A stretch of 40,236 nt of DNA, taken from the NCBI GenBank assembly GCA_937921595.1, contig CAKZTD010000016.1, positions 1 to 40,236 of the forward strand, in the 5' to 3' direction. The DNA comes from an uncultured Saprospiraceae bacterium. Lineage in GTDB: Bacteria; Bacteroidota; Bacteroidia; Chitinophagales; Saprospiraceae. The first letter of the stretch is position 1. The number at the start of each line of letters is the position of its first letter. A program made the translations under genes and the position numbers. The notes beneath the pieces were generated by a model, which was not told where the DNA came from, searched no databases, and saw only the letters and a program-made list of their open reading frames with translations. Shown here piece by piece: positions 32,528-40,236 of this stretch.

Positions 32528-33289
32528 ATTGTTTCTAAAAGCTGCACAAACAATTCCAGTCGCAACAGCTGCATTTAAAGATTCAGCTCCTCCATCTGGA
32601 TGAGCAGGAATCGTTATTGGATGAGAAACGTATTCTTTTGTAGCTGCTGAAATGCCTTTTCCTTCACTACCAATAACAATGATTCCTTTAGATTCCAAGG
32701 AGGTTTTGAATAAATTTTCTCCTTCTAAAACTGTTCCATAGACAGGGAGATCTGGATAGGTCTCTTTCAATGCTGAAAAATCTGTTTTTATTACCGCTAC
32801 CCTAAGAAATGCTCCCATTGTTGCTTGGATTACTTTTGGATTGTAAAGGTCTACAGAATCTGGTGAGCAAAATACGGTTGAAATTCCAAACCAATCTGCG
32901 ATCCTGAGAATGGTTCCAAAATTTCCAGGGTTTTGAATGGTGTCCAAAAAGAGGGATAAATCCTGGCTTATCTTTTCAGCATCTGGCTCGGAATTGATTT
33001 GTTTTGCAACAACAAGAACCTCTGTTGCTGTCTTCAAAGCAGTGATCTGATCCATATCTTTCGGCTTAGCAATGAGGATTTTATCGCCAAAATCTCGTTC
33101 AATCCCTCCTTGCTTATCGATCCATTCTTGGGTACAAACAATGTTTTCAATTTCAATATTTGTCTGGGCGAGTAATTCTAATGCAATCTTCTCCCCTTCT
33201 ACTATAAAATTGTTATACATTTGTCGAAACTTGCTTAATTTCAAGGATCGCAAATATTTAGTTTTGCTTTTTGATAAAATTTGTAACAT
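32525..33289 (-). CDS. TrmH (SpoU) family RNA 2'-O-methyltransferase
   Basis: The 254-residue protein methylates ribose 2'-OH in tRNA or rRNA with S-adenosylmethionine. N-terminal LSKFRQMYNNFIVEGEKIALELL is the substrate-binding region. The SPOUT motifs follow: motif 1 QNPGNFGTILRIADWFG (Asn and Arg), motif 2 IVIGSEGKGI, motif 3 HPDGGAESLNAAVATGIV, which form the trefoil knot and SAM pocket. Target RNA is not known. It is divergent from TamL; this pairing of an RNA methyltransferase and the Omp85 gene is common in Bacteroidota. Confidence 0.93.
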   Translation of the reverse strand: MLQILSKSKTKYLRSLKLSKFRQMYNNFIVEGEKIALELLAQTNIEIENIVCTQEWIDKQGGIERDFGDKILIAKPKDMDQITALKTATEVLVVAKQINSEPDAEKISQDLSLFLDTIQNPGNFGTILRIADWFGISTVFCSPDSVDLYNPKVIQATMGAFLRVAVIKTDFSALKETYPDLPVYGTVLEGENLFKTSLESKGIIVIGSEGKGISAATKEYVSHPITIPAHPDGGAESLNAAVATGIVCAAFRNN

Positions 33290-33413
33290 TAAGAGATATT
33301 TAACGGTTTACAGGCCACTAAAAAAACTAATATTCCGTCTATATAAATAAGTAAGTGGACAATAATATTATTTATTAAAGGAACCTAAGCGTTTATTTTT
33401 ATACTAGAAGGAA

Positions 33414-33477
33414 ACGGCATTAGGTGTTCGGCATTAGAAAAGCTCGAATACCGAACACCTAATGCCGCTTTTTTTAA
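33414..33477 (+). terminator. Heptamer-repeat hairpin in a divergent gap
   Basis: CGGCATTAGGTGTTCGG pairs with CCGAACACCTAATGCCG, extended inward by ATT/AAT, then C and seven T. Seven-bp steps: GGCATTA, GGTGTTC, GGCATTA, GAAAAGC, TCGAATA, CCGAACA, CCTAATG. It is a sister of 4757-4818 but sits upstream of, not after, a plus-strand gene, so it may insulate rather than end a transcript. Confidence 0.75.
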
Positions 33478-33479
33478 GC

Positions 33480-33511
33480 TTGAGTCCAATTCAATTTTAC
33501 AATTATTTTTG
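33480..33511 (+). promoter_or_regulatory. Promoter of the TamL-like gene
   Basis: TTG (33480-33482), 21 nt, TATTTTTG (33504-33511) matches the Bacteroidota consensus. The leader is about 78 nt. Confidence 0.75.
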
Positions 33512-33594
33512 TCCATTAATTTCGTTCGATGGAATCGATCAATAAGTTATTTTAAAAGCCTGTAATTTACTTTACTAATTTGTTTTAATTATAA

Positions 33595-36006
33595 ATGAGC
33601 TCTGCAAATATAAAATACTTTTCAAGGTACATTATTTTTTCCATTTCCATTCTACTGGTTTTGGGATCTTGTAATACCCGAAAGTTTTTAGGAGAGAACC
33701 AAGTCTTATTGAAAGAAAACAAGGTTACTTTTTCTACTAAAGAAAAGATTTTTAAAAAGAGATCTCTTAAATACGAGCTACCTACCTTATACAAACAAAA
33801 ACCAAATACAAAGTCTTTTCGATTGACTAAATTCAATCTTTGGTTGTGGTATAAAACGGATTCATTGTCTAATCCTAATAAATTCCAACGTTGGATAAGG
33901 AAGAAAATCGCAGAACCACCAGCATTATATAACGACAATATCTCGAAAGAGACTGCTCAAACGATGCAGTATTACCTTCAGAATAAAGGTTACTATGATG
34001 CAGTTGTCAGATATGAGACGAAAATCAACAAAAAAAAGAAATTGGCTTCGGTCGAGTATATTGTTGATAATAAAAAGATGTACACTATTGATAGTGTTTT
34101 CTTTTCTGCTGAAGATCCGAAAATTCAACGCATCCTCAATGATTCTGAAAATGAGACTTTTTTAAAAAAGGGCAGCCCAGTCAGTAATGAAGTCTATGGT
34201 AAAGAAGTCAACCGAATTACTACGACTTTACAAAATCTTGGATTTGCATATTTTGATAGAAACTATGTCGATAAATTAGCAGGAGACAGTACTGGAACTA
34301 AAGTCAATCTTTATTTAAATGTCGCCAATCCTAAGAATCAATTTGAACATAAAATTTATCAAGTAGGAGAAATCAGCGTCAATGCGAATTTTATTCCAGC
34401 AGAAATTTTAAAACAAAAAAAGGATTCGATCATCGATGGGGTTAGATATATTCTTGATGAAAAAGGAACGGTTGTCAATCCTAAAAGCATCAATCGCGAA
34501 ATCTTTTTAAAACCAGGTACATTATATCGGCTAGAAGATTATACCAAGACGAATCGCCAATTAGGGAAATTAGATATTTATAAATTTGTTTCTATCAAAC
34601 CAACTCAGGATACAAGCGATCAGGATGTCATTAATTTTGAAATCCGACTGACGCCGAGAGACCGAATGGTTATTGGAGGAGATATTGAGTTTAATAATTC
34701 AAACTACACCTTCCAAGATAATAATAACTCATTGATCGGAACCTCTTTAAATTTAAATTTCCAAAATCGGAATTTTAGAAAAAATGCATCTACCCTCAGT
34801 TTGCAAGCAAGTAATGGTCTAGAATTAAATATCCTCCCAGATCAGGATCTAATATATTCTTTGGATATTTTAACACAGGCTGACTGGTACATTCCTAAGT
34901 TTGTTCAATTTCCAAAAATAATCTCTAGCCTCAACCAAGTAAAAATCATCAATGATAATTATTACCGAGACCTTCAAGAAAAAGCAGAAACAAAAGTAAG
35001 CCTTAGTTATAACCGATTATTACTGTTTAACTTTTACAATTATCATTCTTTCAACATGTCTTTTGGGTATGATTTGCAAAGAGATAAAAGTCATCGATAT
35101 ACTTGGAATCAAACTGGAATCAATTATTTATTACCAAGGTTCGAACTTCCTTTTTTGGAGATCATAAACAATAATCCTTTCATAGAAAATAGTTTTTCAG
35201 AGCAATTATTTACAGGTTTTTTATTTCGAGATATAAAATACACCTACACTGGAAAATCGAATTTATTTGGAAGTTCATGGAAATTTATTGGAGACCTTGA
35301 GCTCTCCGGAGGTGAAATATTTTTAACCAATTACTTTGCAAATGGCTTTAATCGAAAATCAGAATTTCTACTTTTCGATGAAGTTGAATTTTCTCAATAT
35401 GCTCGACTAAATCTTGACATTCGAAGATACCTTAGTACAGGAAAAAACAGCATGCTTGCATACAAGGCAGCAGTTGGTATTGCAACACCTTATGGCTTTT
35501 CTGAAAGTGTCCCATATGTCAAACAATTTTATGGTGGTGGACCTTATGGAAATCGTGCCTGGAGAATCCGGGAGCTTGGTCCTGGTGGCTATGATATTCC
35601 TATTGAAGCGGATACTTTTGATGTGTTTTATCAAACCGGAGATTTACGGATTGACCTAAATATAGAATACCGTTTTAACATCATCGCTGGGTTTAAAGGA
35701 GCAATATTTATTGATGGTGCAAATGTTTGGACACTTGAAGAAGACCCCTTGCGTCCAGGTGCTCAGTTCCTTTTAAAAGCTGATCCTGATGTTCCAGAGA
35801 GTGCTCCTTTTTACAAACAATTTGGAGTAGGTATTGGGTTTGGATTACGATATGATTTCTCCTATTTTGTCCTCGGCCTCGATCTCGGTATCAAAGCCAG
35901 GAATCCCTATCCCGACGCTCAAGGAAGACATTGGCTTTTCCATGAGTATAATAATTTGAATATTGGAGATGTGAATCCGAATTTGCTGATTGGCTTTCCG
36001 TTTTAA
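33595..36006 (+). CDS. tamL: Omp85-family outer-membrane lipoprotein (TamL-like)
   Basis: An 803-residue Omp85 protein with, unusually, a lipobox: VLGSC (Cys26), so it is a lipoprotein. Lipidated TamA relatives (TamL) are typical of Bacteroidota and are thought to act with TamB in outer-membrane assembly or lipid supply. Two or three POTRA-like beta-alpha domains (about residues 120-340, including a YLQNKGYYDAVVRY-type segment) are followed by a barrel with many Tyr/Phe strands; the C-terminal half has GGPYGNRAWRIRELGPGG, the Omp85 loop-6 VRGF/Y-like motif. It has its own promoter. TamB is not in the window. Confidence 0.92.
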   Translation: MSSANIKYFSRYIIFSISILLVLGSCNTRKFLGENQVLLKENKVTFSTKEKIFKKRSLKYELPTLYKQKPNTKSFRLTKFNLWLWYKTDSLSNPNKFQRWIRKKIAEPPALYNDNISKETAQTMQYYLQNKGYYDAVVRYETKINKKKKLASVEYIVDNKKMYTIDSVFFSAEDPKIQRILNDSENETFLKKGSPVSNEVYGKEVNRITTTLQNLGFAYFDRNYVDKLAGDSTGTKVNLYLNVANPKNQFEHKIYQVGEISVNANFIPAEILKQKKDSIIDGVRYILDEKGTVVNPKSINREIFLKPGTLYRLEDYTKTNRQLGKLDIYKFVSIKPTQDTSDQDVINFEIRLTPRDRMVIGGDIEFNNSNYTFQDNNNSLIGTSLNLNFQNRNFRKNASTLSLQASNGLELNILPDQDLIYSLDILTQADWYIPKFVQFPKIISSLNQVKIINDNYYRDLQEKAETKVSLSYNRLLLFNFYNYHSFNMSFGYDLQRDKSHRYTWNQTGINYLLPRFELPFLEIINNNPFIENSFSEQLFTGFLFRDIKYTYTGKSNLFGSSWKFIGDLELSGGEIFLTNYFANGFNRKSEFLLFDEVEFSQYARLNLDIRRYLSTGKNSMLAYKAAVGIATPYGFSESVPYVKQFYGGGPYGNRAWRIRELGPGGYDIPIEADTFDVFYQTGDLRIDLNIEYRFNIIAGFKGAIFIDGANVWTLEEDPLRPGAQFLLKADPDVPESAPFYKQFGVGIGFGLRYDFSYFVLGLDLGIKARNPYPDAQGRHWLFHEYNNLNIGDVNPNLLIGFPF

Positions 36007-36064
36007 CTTAGCAAACAGTCTACCCTATTGTAAACTTAGTCATCTGTTAACTCATTCACCTACT

Positions 36065-36697
36065 TTATAGCAAACTCTTTCTTCCATACTTACTACAGAT
36101 CGGACATACTTTCGGATCATGTCCTCTCGCCGGACAGTATTCTCTACCGAAGAAAATAAATTGCAAATGAAGTTTGTTCCAACTCTCTTTTGGAAATAAT
36201 CGCTTTAGGTCTTTTTCTGTTTTTTCTACATTTTTACCAGTACTGAGATTCCAACGATAAGCTAAGCGATGAATGTGAGTATCCACTGGAAAAGCTGGTA
36301 CTCCAAATGCCTGAGCCATCACCACCGAAGCAGTCTTGTGCCCTACCCCAGGTAGCTCTTCCAAGCCTTCAAAACTTTGAGGAACTTCACCATCATATTT
36401 GTCGAGCAGTATTTGGGAAAGATCGTAAATTGCTTTTGATTTCCTTGGAGACAAACCACAAGGTCGGATGATTGCTTTGATTTCTTCCACTTCGAGTTTG
36501 ATCATCTCTTGCGGCGTATCTGCTTTTTCAAAAAGAAACGGCGTCACTTGATTGACTCTGACATCCGTACATTGCGCAGAAAGCAAAACGGCAATTAACA
36601 AAGTATAAGGATCTTTATGATCTAAAGGGATTGGCGTTTCTGGATATAGTTCATTGAGGGTATTTGCAATGTCGTTTGCTTTTTCTTGCTTGGTCAT
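36065..36697 (-). CDS. nth: Endonuclease III
   Basis: The 210-residue DNA glycosylase/AP lyase removes oxidised pyrimidines. The helix-hairpin-helix is LEELPGVGHKTASVVMAQAF with the catalytic Lys121, and Asp139 lies in PAFPVDTHIHRLAYRW. The FeS loop of E. coli Nth is C-x6-C-x2-C-x5-C; here Cys188, Cys198 and Cys201 give C-x9-C-x2-C and the fourth Cys is absent (the protein ends SKYGRKSLL). The cluster is therefore altered or lost. The enzyme core is complete. It follows the DUF6090-like gene by 15 nt and is probably cotranscribed. Confidence 0.94.
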   Translation of the reverse strand: MTKQEKANDIANTLNELYPETPIPLDHKDPYTLLIAVLLSAQCTDVRVNQVTPFLFEKADTPQEMIKLEVEEIKAIIRPCGLSPRKSKAIYDLSQILLDKYDGEVPQSFEGLEELPGVGHKTASVVMAQAFGVPAFPVDTHIHRLAYRWNLSTGKNVEKTEKDLKRLFPKESWNKLHLQFIFFGREYCPARGHDPKVCPICSKYGRKSLL

Positions 36698-36712
36698 AGT
36701 AGTCTTTCGTTC

Positions 36713-37330
36713 TTAATTTTTAAGATACTTGGATTGAATTTCTCCTTTTAATCGATTTGCTTTGTATACACTTGATTCTGCTAAACCAGAAATAAAATCT
36801 GCATATTGTAAAAGTCTCTCGTATTTGAGCTTTATCTTTTTTGTTTCTGGATTGTAGAATTCGTCTACTCCTTTATCTAAATTTGGAAGTACTTGAGTTT
36901 CATAGTAACTATTGAAGCCTGAAATTTGATCAATGAAATTCTTGTGTACAGTATGAAATCTTGCTATGTCTTGAAATATTTCTGGGTCAATGTTGTTTAA
37001 TTTTCCAGATGTTAACATAGAGTTTATTAATTCAATATTCCAATAATCTCCAATCAAATTATATCCGATAGGTAAGTCTTGATTTTCAACCATAGTATCC
37101 ATTCCTAGTAACAATTCTTTAAAAAACACAACAAATCCATCCTTATTGTCTATTGTACCAGACTCATAAAAACTATCCAGATCTTCATAAATAATTTGAT
37201 AGAGCTCTGTTTCTTCACTTTTTTTGATTTGATTATTTCTATAATCATTTAACCAAAATGCTGCAAAAACTCCAATAAATATGATGAGTAATTCTTTGAT
37301 GAAGGGTAGTAAACGATTTTTGAGTTTCAT
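36713..37330 (-). CDS. DUF6090-like membrane-anchored protein
   Basis: The 205 residues begin with a short basic stretch and one helix (LLIIFIGVFAAFWLNDYRNN, about residues 14-33), then a long helical soluble domain. This pattern (an N-terminal helix ending in an Asn/Trp-rich turn, then a helical bundle) resembles DUF6090 proteins of Bacteroidota. Function is unknown. It lies 15 nt upstream of nth. A role in DNA repair is not implied by the neighbour alone. Confidence 0.7.
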   Translation of the reverse strand: MKLKNRLLPFIKELLIIFIGVFAAFWLNDYRNNQIKKSEETELYQIIYEDLDSFYESGTIDNKDGFVVFFKELLLGMDTMVENQDLPIGYNLIGDYWNIELINSMLTSGKLNNIDPEIFQDIARFHTVHKNFIDQISGFNSYYETQVLPNLDKGVDEFYNPETKKIKLKYERLLQYADFISGLAESSVYKANRLKGEIQSKYLKN

Positions 37331-37426
37331 TTTATTAGCTTTAGTTTTAGACTAATATATCAGACTTTATATCAACCGATTTTGCATCACAAAATACAAA
37401 GTAAAACCAAAATTGATTAACATTTT

Positions 37427-38446
37427 TTACTTCCCCACACCTACCAAAAACTCCAGCGTGTCCACCCCATCCGCATAATCGGTCAATTCAGGAGATTGTG
37501 CTTTCCCAAAAGGGATTGGTTCTAAGTCGCCGATTGGGTTGCCGACGATGCATTGAATTTCATCTTGAACAGCAGATAATTTAGATTTCAAATCATCTTC
37601 ATTTTCATAAAACTCATAATGGAGTTGCGCAATCCGAGATTGGAGCGCAGTATCTTCGGTCATTAAAATACAACCATTTGATTTGTGAGCAATCCCATTT
37701 AAAATGGTCATCGTATAATTATAATCGAAGTTATTTTTATACTTATCGTTAAGAACAATCTCCTTGTATTCATGTAAATTTTCAAGAAAGAACTCAAAAT
37801 CAAAATCTTGAGGAACATAAACTTTAGAAACATTCCTACATCCCAAACCGAAGTATTTAAAAATATCTTTTCCTAAATCTTCTAATTCTTTCTCGGTTTC
37901 TTTGCCGGTAAGAACAGCAACCGCATTTCTGTTTTTTCGAATGATGTTTGGATACTTTCCAAAATAGGCTTCAAAGTATCTGGCAGAATTATTACTCCCT
38001 GTTGCGATCACACCATCTAGATCAGTGAGTCGTTCTGAAAGATCAAAAAAGGGTTTTACTTTTCCTTCTGCTTCTTCCATTATTTTCAAAAAATGAGGAA
38101 TCAAGAATTTATCTTTTTCAGAAAGCTTGACATTAGAAATATGTCCACTGATAAAAACAGAAAGGAGATCATGGAACCCTACCAAGGGAATATTTCCGGC
38201 AAGGATCAAGCCTACCCTTTTCCCAGTCATTGCATCCGCTAAAGGATACTTTGCGGTCCAGTTTTCTAGGCGTTCTTTATTTAAAAAGGCATTAGAAATT
38301 GCATCAATGGCTTCTCTTGTATTCTCTTCCGTAAACCATTTATTATTATGGTAGGTTTTTCGAATTTCTGTATCCAATTGATCGCTTCCTTTTTTCAGGT
38401 AAGCACCGAGGTAGGCTAATAAGTCAATTCTTTCCGATAATTTCAT
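37427..38446 (-). CDS. LuxC-like acyl-CoA/acyl-protein reductase
   Basis: The 339-residue protein belongs to the aldehyde-dehydrogenase-like LuxC family, which reduces acyl thioesters to aldehydes with NAD(P)H. Features: VGLILAGNIPLVGFHDLLSV (nucleotide/substrate region), GVIATGSNNSARYF, RKNRNAVAVLTGKET, and the conserved active-site cysteine in FKYFGLGCRNVSKVYVP (Cys203). In luminous bacteria LuxC works with the LuxE synthetase; a LuxE-like gene is at 354-1364. Its start codon lies inside the end of the DUF1415 gene (23-nt overlap), which indicates translational coupling. Many Bacteroidota have this gene outside any lux context, so the in vivo acyl donor is uncertain. Confidence 0.88.
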   Translation of the reverse strand: MKLSERIDLLAYLGAYLKKGSDQLDTEIRKTYHNNKWFTEENTREAIDAISNAFLNKERLENWTAKYPLADAMTGKRVGLILAGNIPLVGFHDLLSVFISGHISNVKLSEKDKFLIPHFLKIMEEAEGKVKPFFDLSERLTDLDGVIATGSNNSARYFEAYFGKYPNIIRKNRNAVAVLTGKETEKELEDLGKDIFKYFGLGCRNVSKVYVPQDFDFEFFLENLHEYKEIVLNDKYKNNFDYNYTMTILNGIAHKSNGCILMTEDTALQSRIAQLHYEFYENEDDLKSKLSAVQDEIQCIVGNPIGDLEPIPFGKAQSPELTDYADGVDTLEFLVGVGK

Positions 38447-38972
38447 TTCTCTTTGATATTAAAGTTTCCGCACCGATGGCATTCATAGTCTTGATATTTT
38501 CGTGTGGGATTTTTTCTGTATTTGGATGCGAAGCTATTGCTTTTTCTACACTATTTTCTCTTAAAATATGGATCATTGGAAATGGCGAACGATTGGTAAA
38601 ATTTTCAGGATCGTTTATGTCCGTATCTTCGAATTGATAATCTGGATGGAAAGTAGCTAACTGAATTATTCCGTCCAATTCCAATTTTTCAAGATCTTCT
38701 TGCATCTGCACTAAGACAGAAATGTACTCATGAAAATCAGTTAGAATATTCGGATGAACAATTACTGTCGTTTCAATTATTTTCGGATCTATATTTTGTA
38801 ATTCCACACATTCTAAAAAAGTTTTTTCTACTAATACTCCGAGATCTTTTGTGTCTTCGAGTACGTATTTGATTTTGCCTTCGTTGAATGGTTTTGCTGC
38901 AAAAGGACAAAGGTTGTATCCGATGACGAATGCATCTATCCAGTTAGCAGTTTTCTTTAGTTGTTCGTTCAT
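38424..38972 (-). CDS. DUF1415 family protein
   Basis: The 182-residue cytoplasmic protein shows DUF1415 marks: NWIDAFVIGYNLCPFAAKPF (residues 10-29) and LATFHPDYQFEDTDINDPEN, then FTNRSPFPMIHILRENSVEKA, all conserved. The Cys in NLCPFA is invariant in the family as I recall it. Biochemical function is unknown. It overlaps the LuxC-like gene by 23 nt and probably shares its transcript. Confidence 0.88.
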   Translation of the reverse strand: MNEQLKKTANWIDAFVIGYNLCPFAAKPFNEGKIKYVLEDTKDLGVLVEKTFLECVELQNIDPKIIETTVIVHPNILTDFHEYISVLVQMQEDLEKLELDGIIQLATFHPDYQFEDTDINDPENFTNRSPFPMIHILRENSVEKAIASHPNTEKIPHENIKTMNAIGAETLISKRNEIIGKN

Positions 38973-38988
38973 GTTTTGTTTTTAGACC

Positions 38989-39023
38989 CAGAGCTCACAA
39001 AGGAGGTACAGAGTTCACAAAGG
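38989..39023. repeat. 20-bp direct repeat CAGAG-TTCACAAAGG
   Basis: CAGAGCTCACAAAGG (from 38989) and CAGAGTTCACAAAGG (from 39009) are repeated at a 20-bp step upstream of DUF1415. Sequences of the 'CCTTTGTGAACTCTG' type recur in many unrelated bacterial genomes. Confidence 0.7.
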
Positions 39024-39057
39024 TTTTTTAATTAAACGTGTGGTCTATTAAAATCGC

Positions 39058-39150
39058 CACTATTGCCGTAGGCAATCTATCCCTCACCACTCAATCACTA
39101 TTCTCCAGAAGGAAAATCTATCCTTACCACCGCAGGTGGTCTATCCCTGA
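39058..39150 (-). repeat. Hairpin repeat array C (GATAGAT type), three units
   Basis: On the minus strand: GGGATAGA with CCACC-TGC-GGTGG, GGATAGAT with an imperfect ATT-x-TCC/GGA-x-AAT stem, and GGGATAGAT with ATTGCC-TAC-GGCAAT. ATAGTG closes the second and third units. The first unit supplies the stop codon of the RluD-like gene (39143-39141). Confidence 0.85.
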
Positions 39151-40236
39151 TCAGCATCGCTCCAATCGACCCCTTCAATATCTTTTACATTTTCGACATC
39201 TGGTCCTTTTTTCACCAATTCTTTTCGGCCACCAACATAATTTCTCCACTTATCTAAAACGCTTTGAAAATCCTCTGGCAATTCCGATTCGAAATACATT
39301 TTATCTCCAGTCTTTGGATGAATAAACCCAAGAGATTTTGCATGAAGCGCTTGACGAGGAATCATTTTAAAACAATTATCTACAAACTGACGATACTTGG
39401 TAAAAACGGTTCCTTTAATAATTCGCGTTCCACCATATCTCGGATCACCAAACAAAGGATGACCAGCGTGTTTAAAGTGAATTCTTATTTGATGCGTTCG
39501 ACCAGTTTCTAATTGACACTCTACCAAACTCACATAATACAATCGCTCTAATACTTTGTAATGTGTGATCGCATGTTTCCCTCCATCTTCCTCATCAACG
39601 ACGGCTCTTAAAACTGCATTTTTCGGATCTCTCGCAATATTACCTGTGATCGTACCTTCATCATCATCCATCTCTCCCCAGATCAAAGCTTGGTATTTTC
39701 GCTCGGTCGTGTGATTAAAAAATTGCTTAGAAAGATGGGACATCGCTTCATCGTTTTTTGCAATAACCATTAGACCAGTGGTGTCTTTATCGATCCGATG
39801 AACCAATCCTGGACGGTCACTAAAATTTCCTTCTTTAATCGGTAGTTCATGGTTTTGAAAATAATAAACTAAACCGTTGACGAGTGTTCCATCTGGTTGG
39901 CCAACTCCAGGATGCACCGTCATACCTGAAGGTTTATGAATGATCATCAGATCATCATCTTCGTATCGGATATCGAGTGGAATATTTTGTGGTGTAACTG
40001 GTTGGTTTTCTTTTGGAGGTTTTGGAAGTGACATAGTCACCACCATTCCTGGTTTGACCTTATAGTTTGGTTTCACCTCTTTATCATTCACCAATATATC
40101 ACCGTTCTTGATCGCATTTTGAATACGATTTCGAGAAGCATTGCTAATTTTATTTAAAACAAACACATCCAAACGAATCGGCGTTTGCCCTGGATCAGCA
40201 ACAATCCGAAAATGTTCAAAAAGCTCATCTCCTCCT
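39141..40236 (-). CDS. RluD-like pseudouridine synthase, 5' end cut by the window
   Basis: The frame stays open to the right edge: residues upstream of the internal TTG at 40172 (FRIVADPGQTPIRLDVFV) are the normal beginning of the S4 domain, so the true start lies outside. The protein isomerises uridine to pseudouridine in rRNA. After the S4 RNA-binding region come DDDLMIIHKPSGMTVHPGVG and the catalytic HRIDKDTTGLMVIAKND with its Asp, then LETGRTHQIRIH. It ends WSDADQG-stop, and the TAG is the first hairpin-repeat unit of array C. RluD-type (large subunit rRNA) is the best label; RluA/RluC cannot be excluded. Confidence 0.93.
   Translation of the reverse strand, partial: GGDELFEHFRIVADPGQTPIRLDVFVLNKISNASRNRIQNAIKNGDILVNDKEVKPNYKVKPGMVVTMSLPKPPKENQPVTPQNIPLDIRYEDDDLMIIHKPSGMTVHPGVGQPDGTLVNGLVYYFQNHELPIKEGNFSDRPGLVHRIDKDTTGLMVIAKNDEAMSHLSKQFFNHTTERKYQALIWGEMDDDEGTITGNIARDPKNAVLRAVVDEEDGGKHAITHYKVLERLYYVSLVECQLETGRTHQIRIHFKHAGHPLFGDPRYGGTRIIKGTVFTKYRQFVDNCFKMIPRQALHAKSLGFIHPKTGDKMYFESELPEDFQSVLDKWRNYVGGRKELVKKGPDVENVKDIEGVDWSDADQG

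Larger units (their letters stand above)
33290..33594. other. 305-bp divergent gap between TrmH and TamL
   Basis: Contains a heptamer hairpin with T-run (33414-33477), a full TamL promoter (33480-33511) and, near 33335-33345, ATATTCCGTC with similarity to the terminal repeat of the 125-bp element. Nothing else is seen. Confidence 0.6.

Noticed and set aside
33320-33350. ATATTCCGTC as a fourth copy of the 125-bp element
   Set aside because: Only a terminal-repeat-like word matches; the core with CATAACTTCCTT is absent. It could be a truncated end but support is weak.
35407-35659. Frames of 75-81 codons inside the TamL-like gene
   Set aside because: They overlap a strongly supported Omp85 barrel coding region on both strands and show no protein features.
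40172-40172. Internal TTG as the start of the RluD-like gene
   Set aside because: In-frame codons upstream encode the usual beginning of the S4 domain and stay open to the window edge.

Overview
This 40.2 kb window is chromosomal DNA from an AT-rich member of the Bacteroidota. The evidence is a gliding-motility gene (gldC), a lipoprotein-type Omp85 protein (TamL-like), a TonB-dependent receptor paired with a DUF4249 lipoprotein, DUF5995, DUF6090-like and WG-repeat proteins, many short lipoprotein signal peptides, weak Shine-Dalgarno signals, and several promoters of the Bacteroidota type (TTG or TTTG, about 20 nt, TAnnTTTG). A Saprospirales-like lineage is plausible but unproven. I see no phage, integrase, transposase, plasmid or CRISPR locus; most genes are core or near-core.

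Layout. 1-6.3 kb: a cut-off secreted protein, a LuxE-like acyl-protein synthetase, a lipoprotein, hemF with an ArsC/Spx-like protein, a nucleoside phosphorylase, a small transaldolase and the SRP RNA. 6.4-13.5 kb (minus strand): gldC, a Rossmann-fold protein, the DUF4249/TonB receptor pair, a TPR lipoprotein and a TraB/GumN protein. 13.5-18 kb (minus): an Lrp regulator, glutamate dehydrogenase and ccmD-ccmC-ccmB. 18-29 kb (mostly plus): a LEA-type protein, a cell-wall amidase, a class V aminotransferase, a small membrane protein, a deoxynucleoside kinase (minus), gatC, an ABC ATPase, a cobalamin adenosyltransferase, DUF5995 (minus), and a PgpH-like HD phosphohydrolase followed by a lipoprotein. 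29-40 kb: a barrel protein/WG-repeat pair, a membrane protein, a TrmH-family methyltransferase divergent from TamL, endonuclease III, a DUF6090-like protein, a LuxC-like reductase overlapping DUF1415, and an RluD-like synthase cut by the right edge.

Functional links: CcmB, CcmC and CcmD belong to cytochrome c maturation, with glutamate dehydrogenase 4 nt downstream and an Lrp-type gene next to it. The TonB receptor/DUF4249 and WG/barrel pairs are each separated by 2 nt and look like envelope operons. LuxE-like and LuxC-like proteins, partners in fatty-acid reduction in bioluminescent bacteria, sit at opposite ends of the window.

The most unusual content is between the genes. Three arrays of a short hairpin unit (GGGATAGAT, variable self-complementary stem, ATAG) begin exactly at the stop codon of three unrelated genes and supply that TAG. 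A 125-bp element with terminal inverted repeats occurs twice just upstream of start codons, and a diverged copy lies upstream of the SRP RNA promoter. Many other gaps hold degenerate 7- or 8-bp tandem repeats, often folded into long hairpins or terminators.
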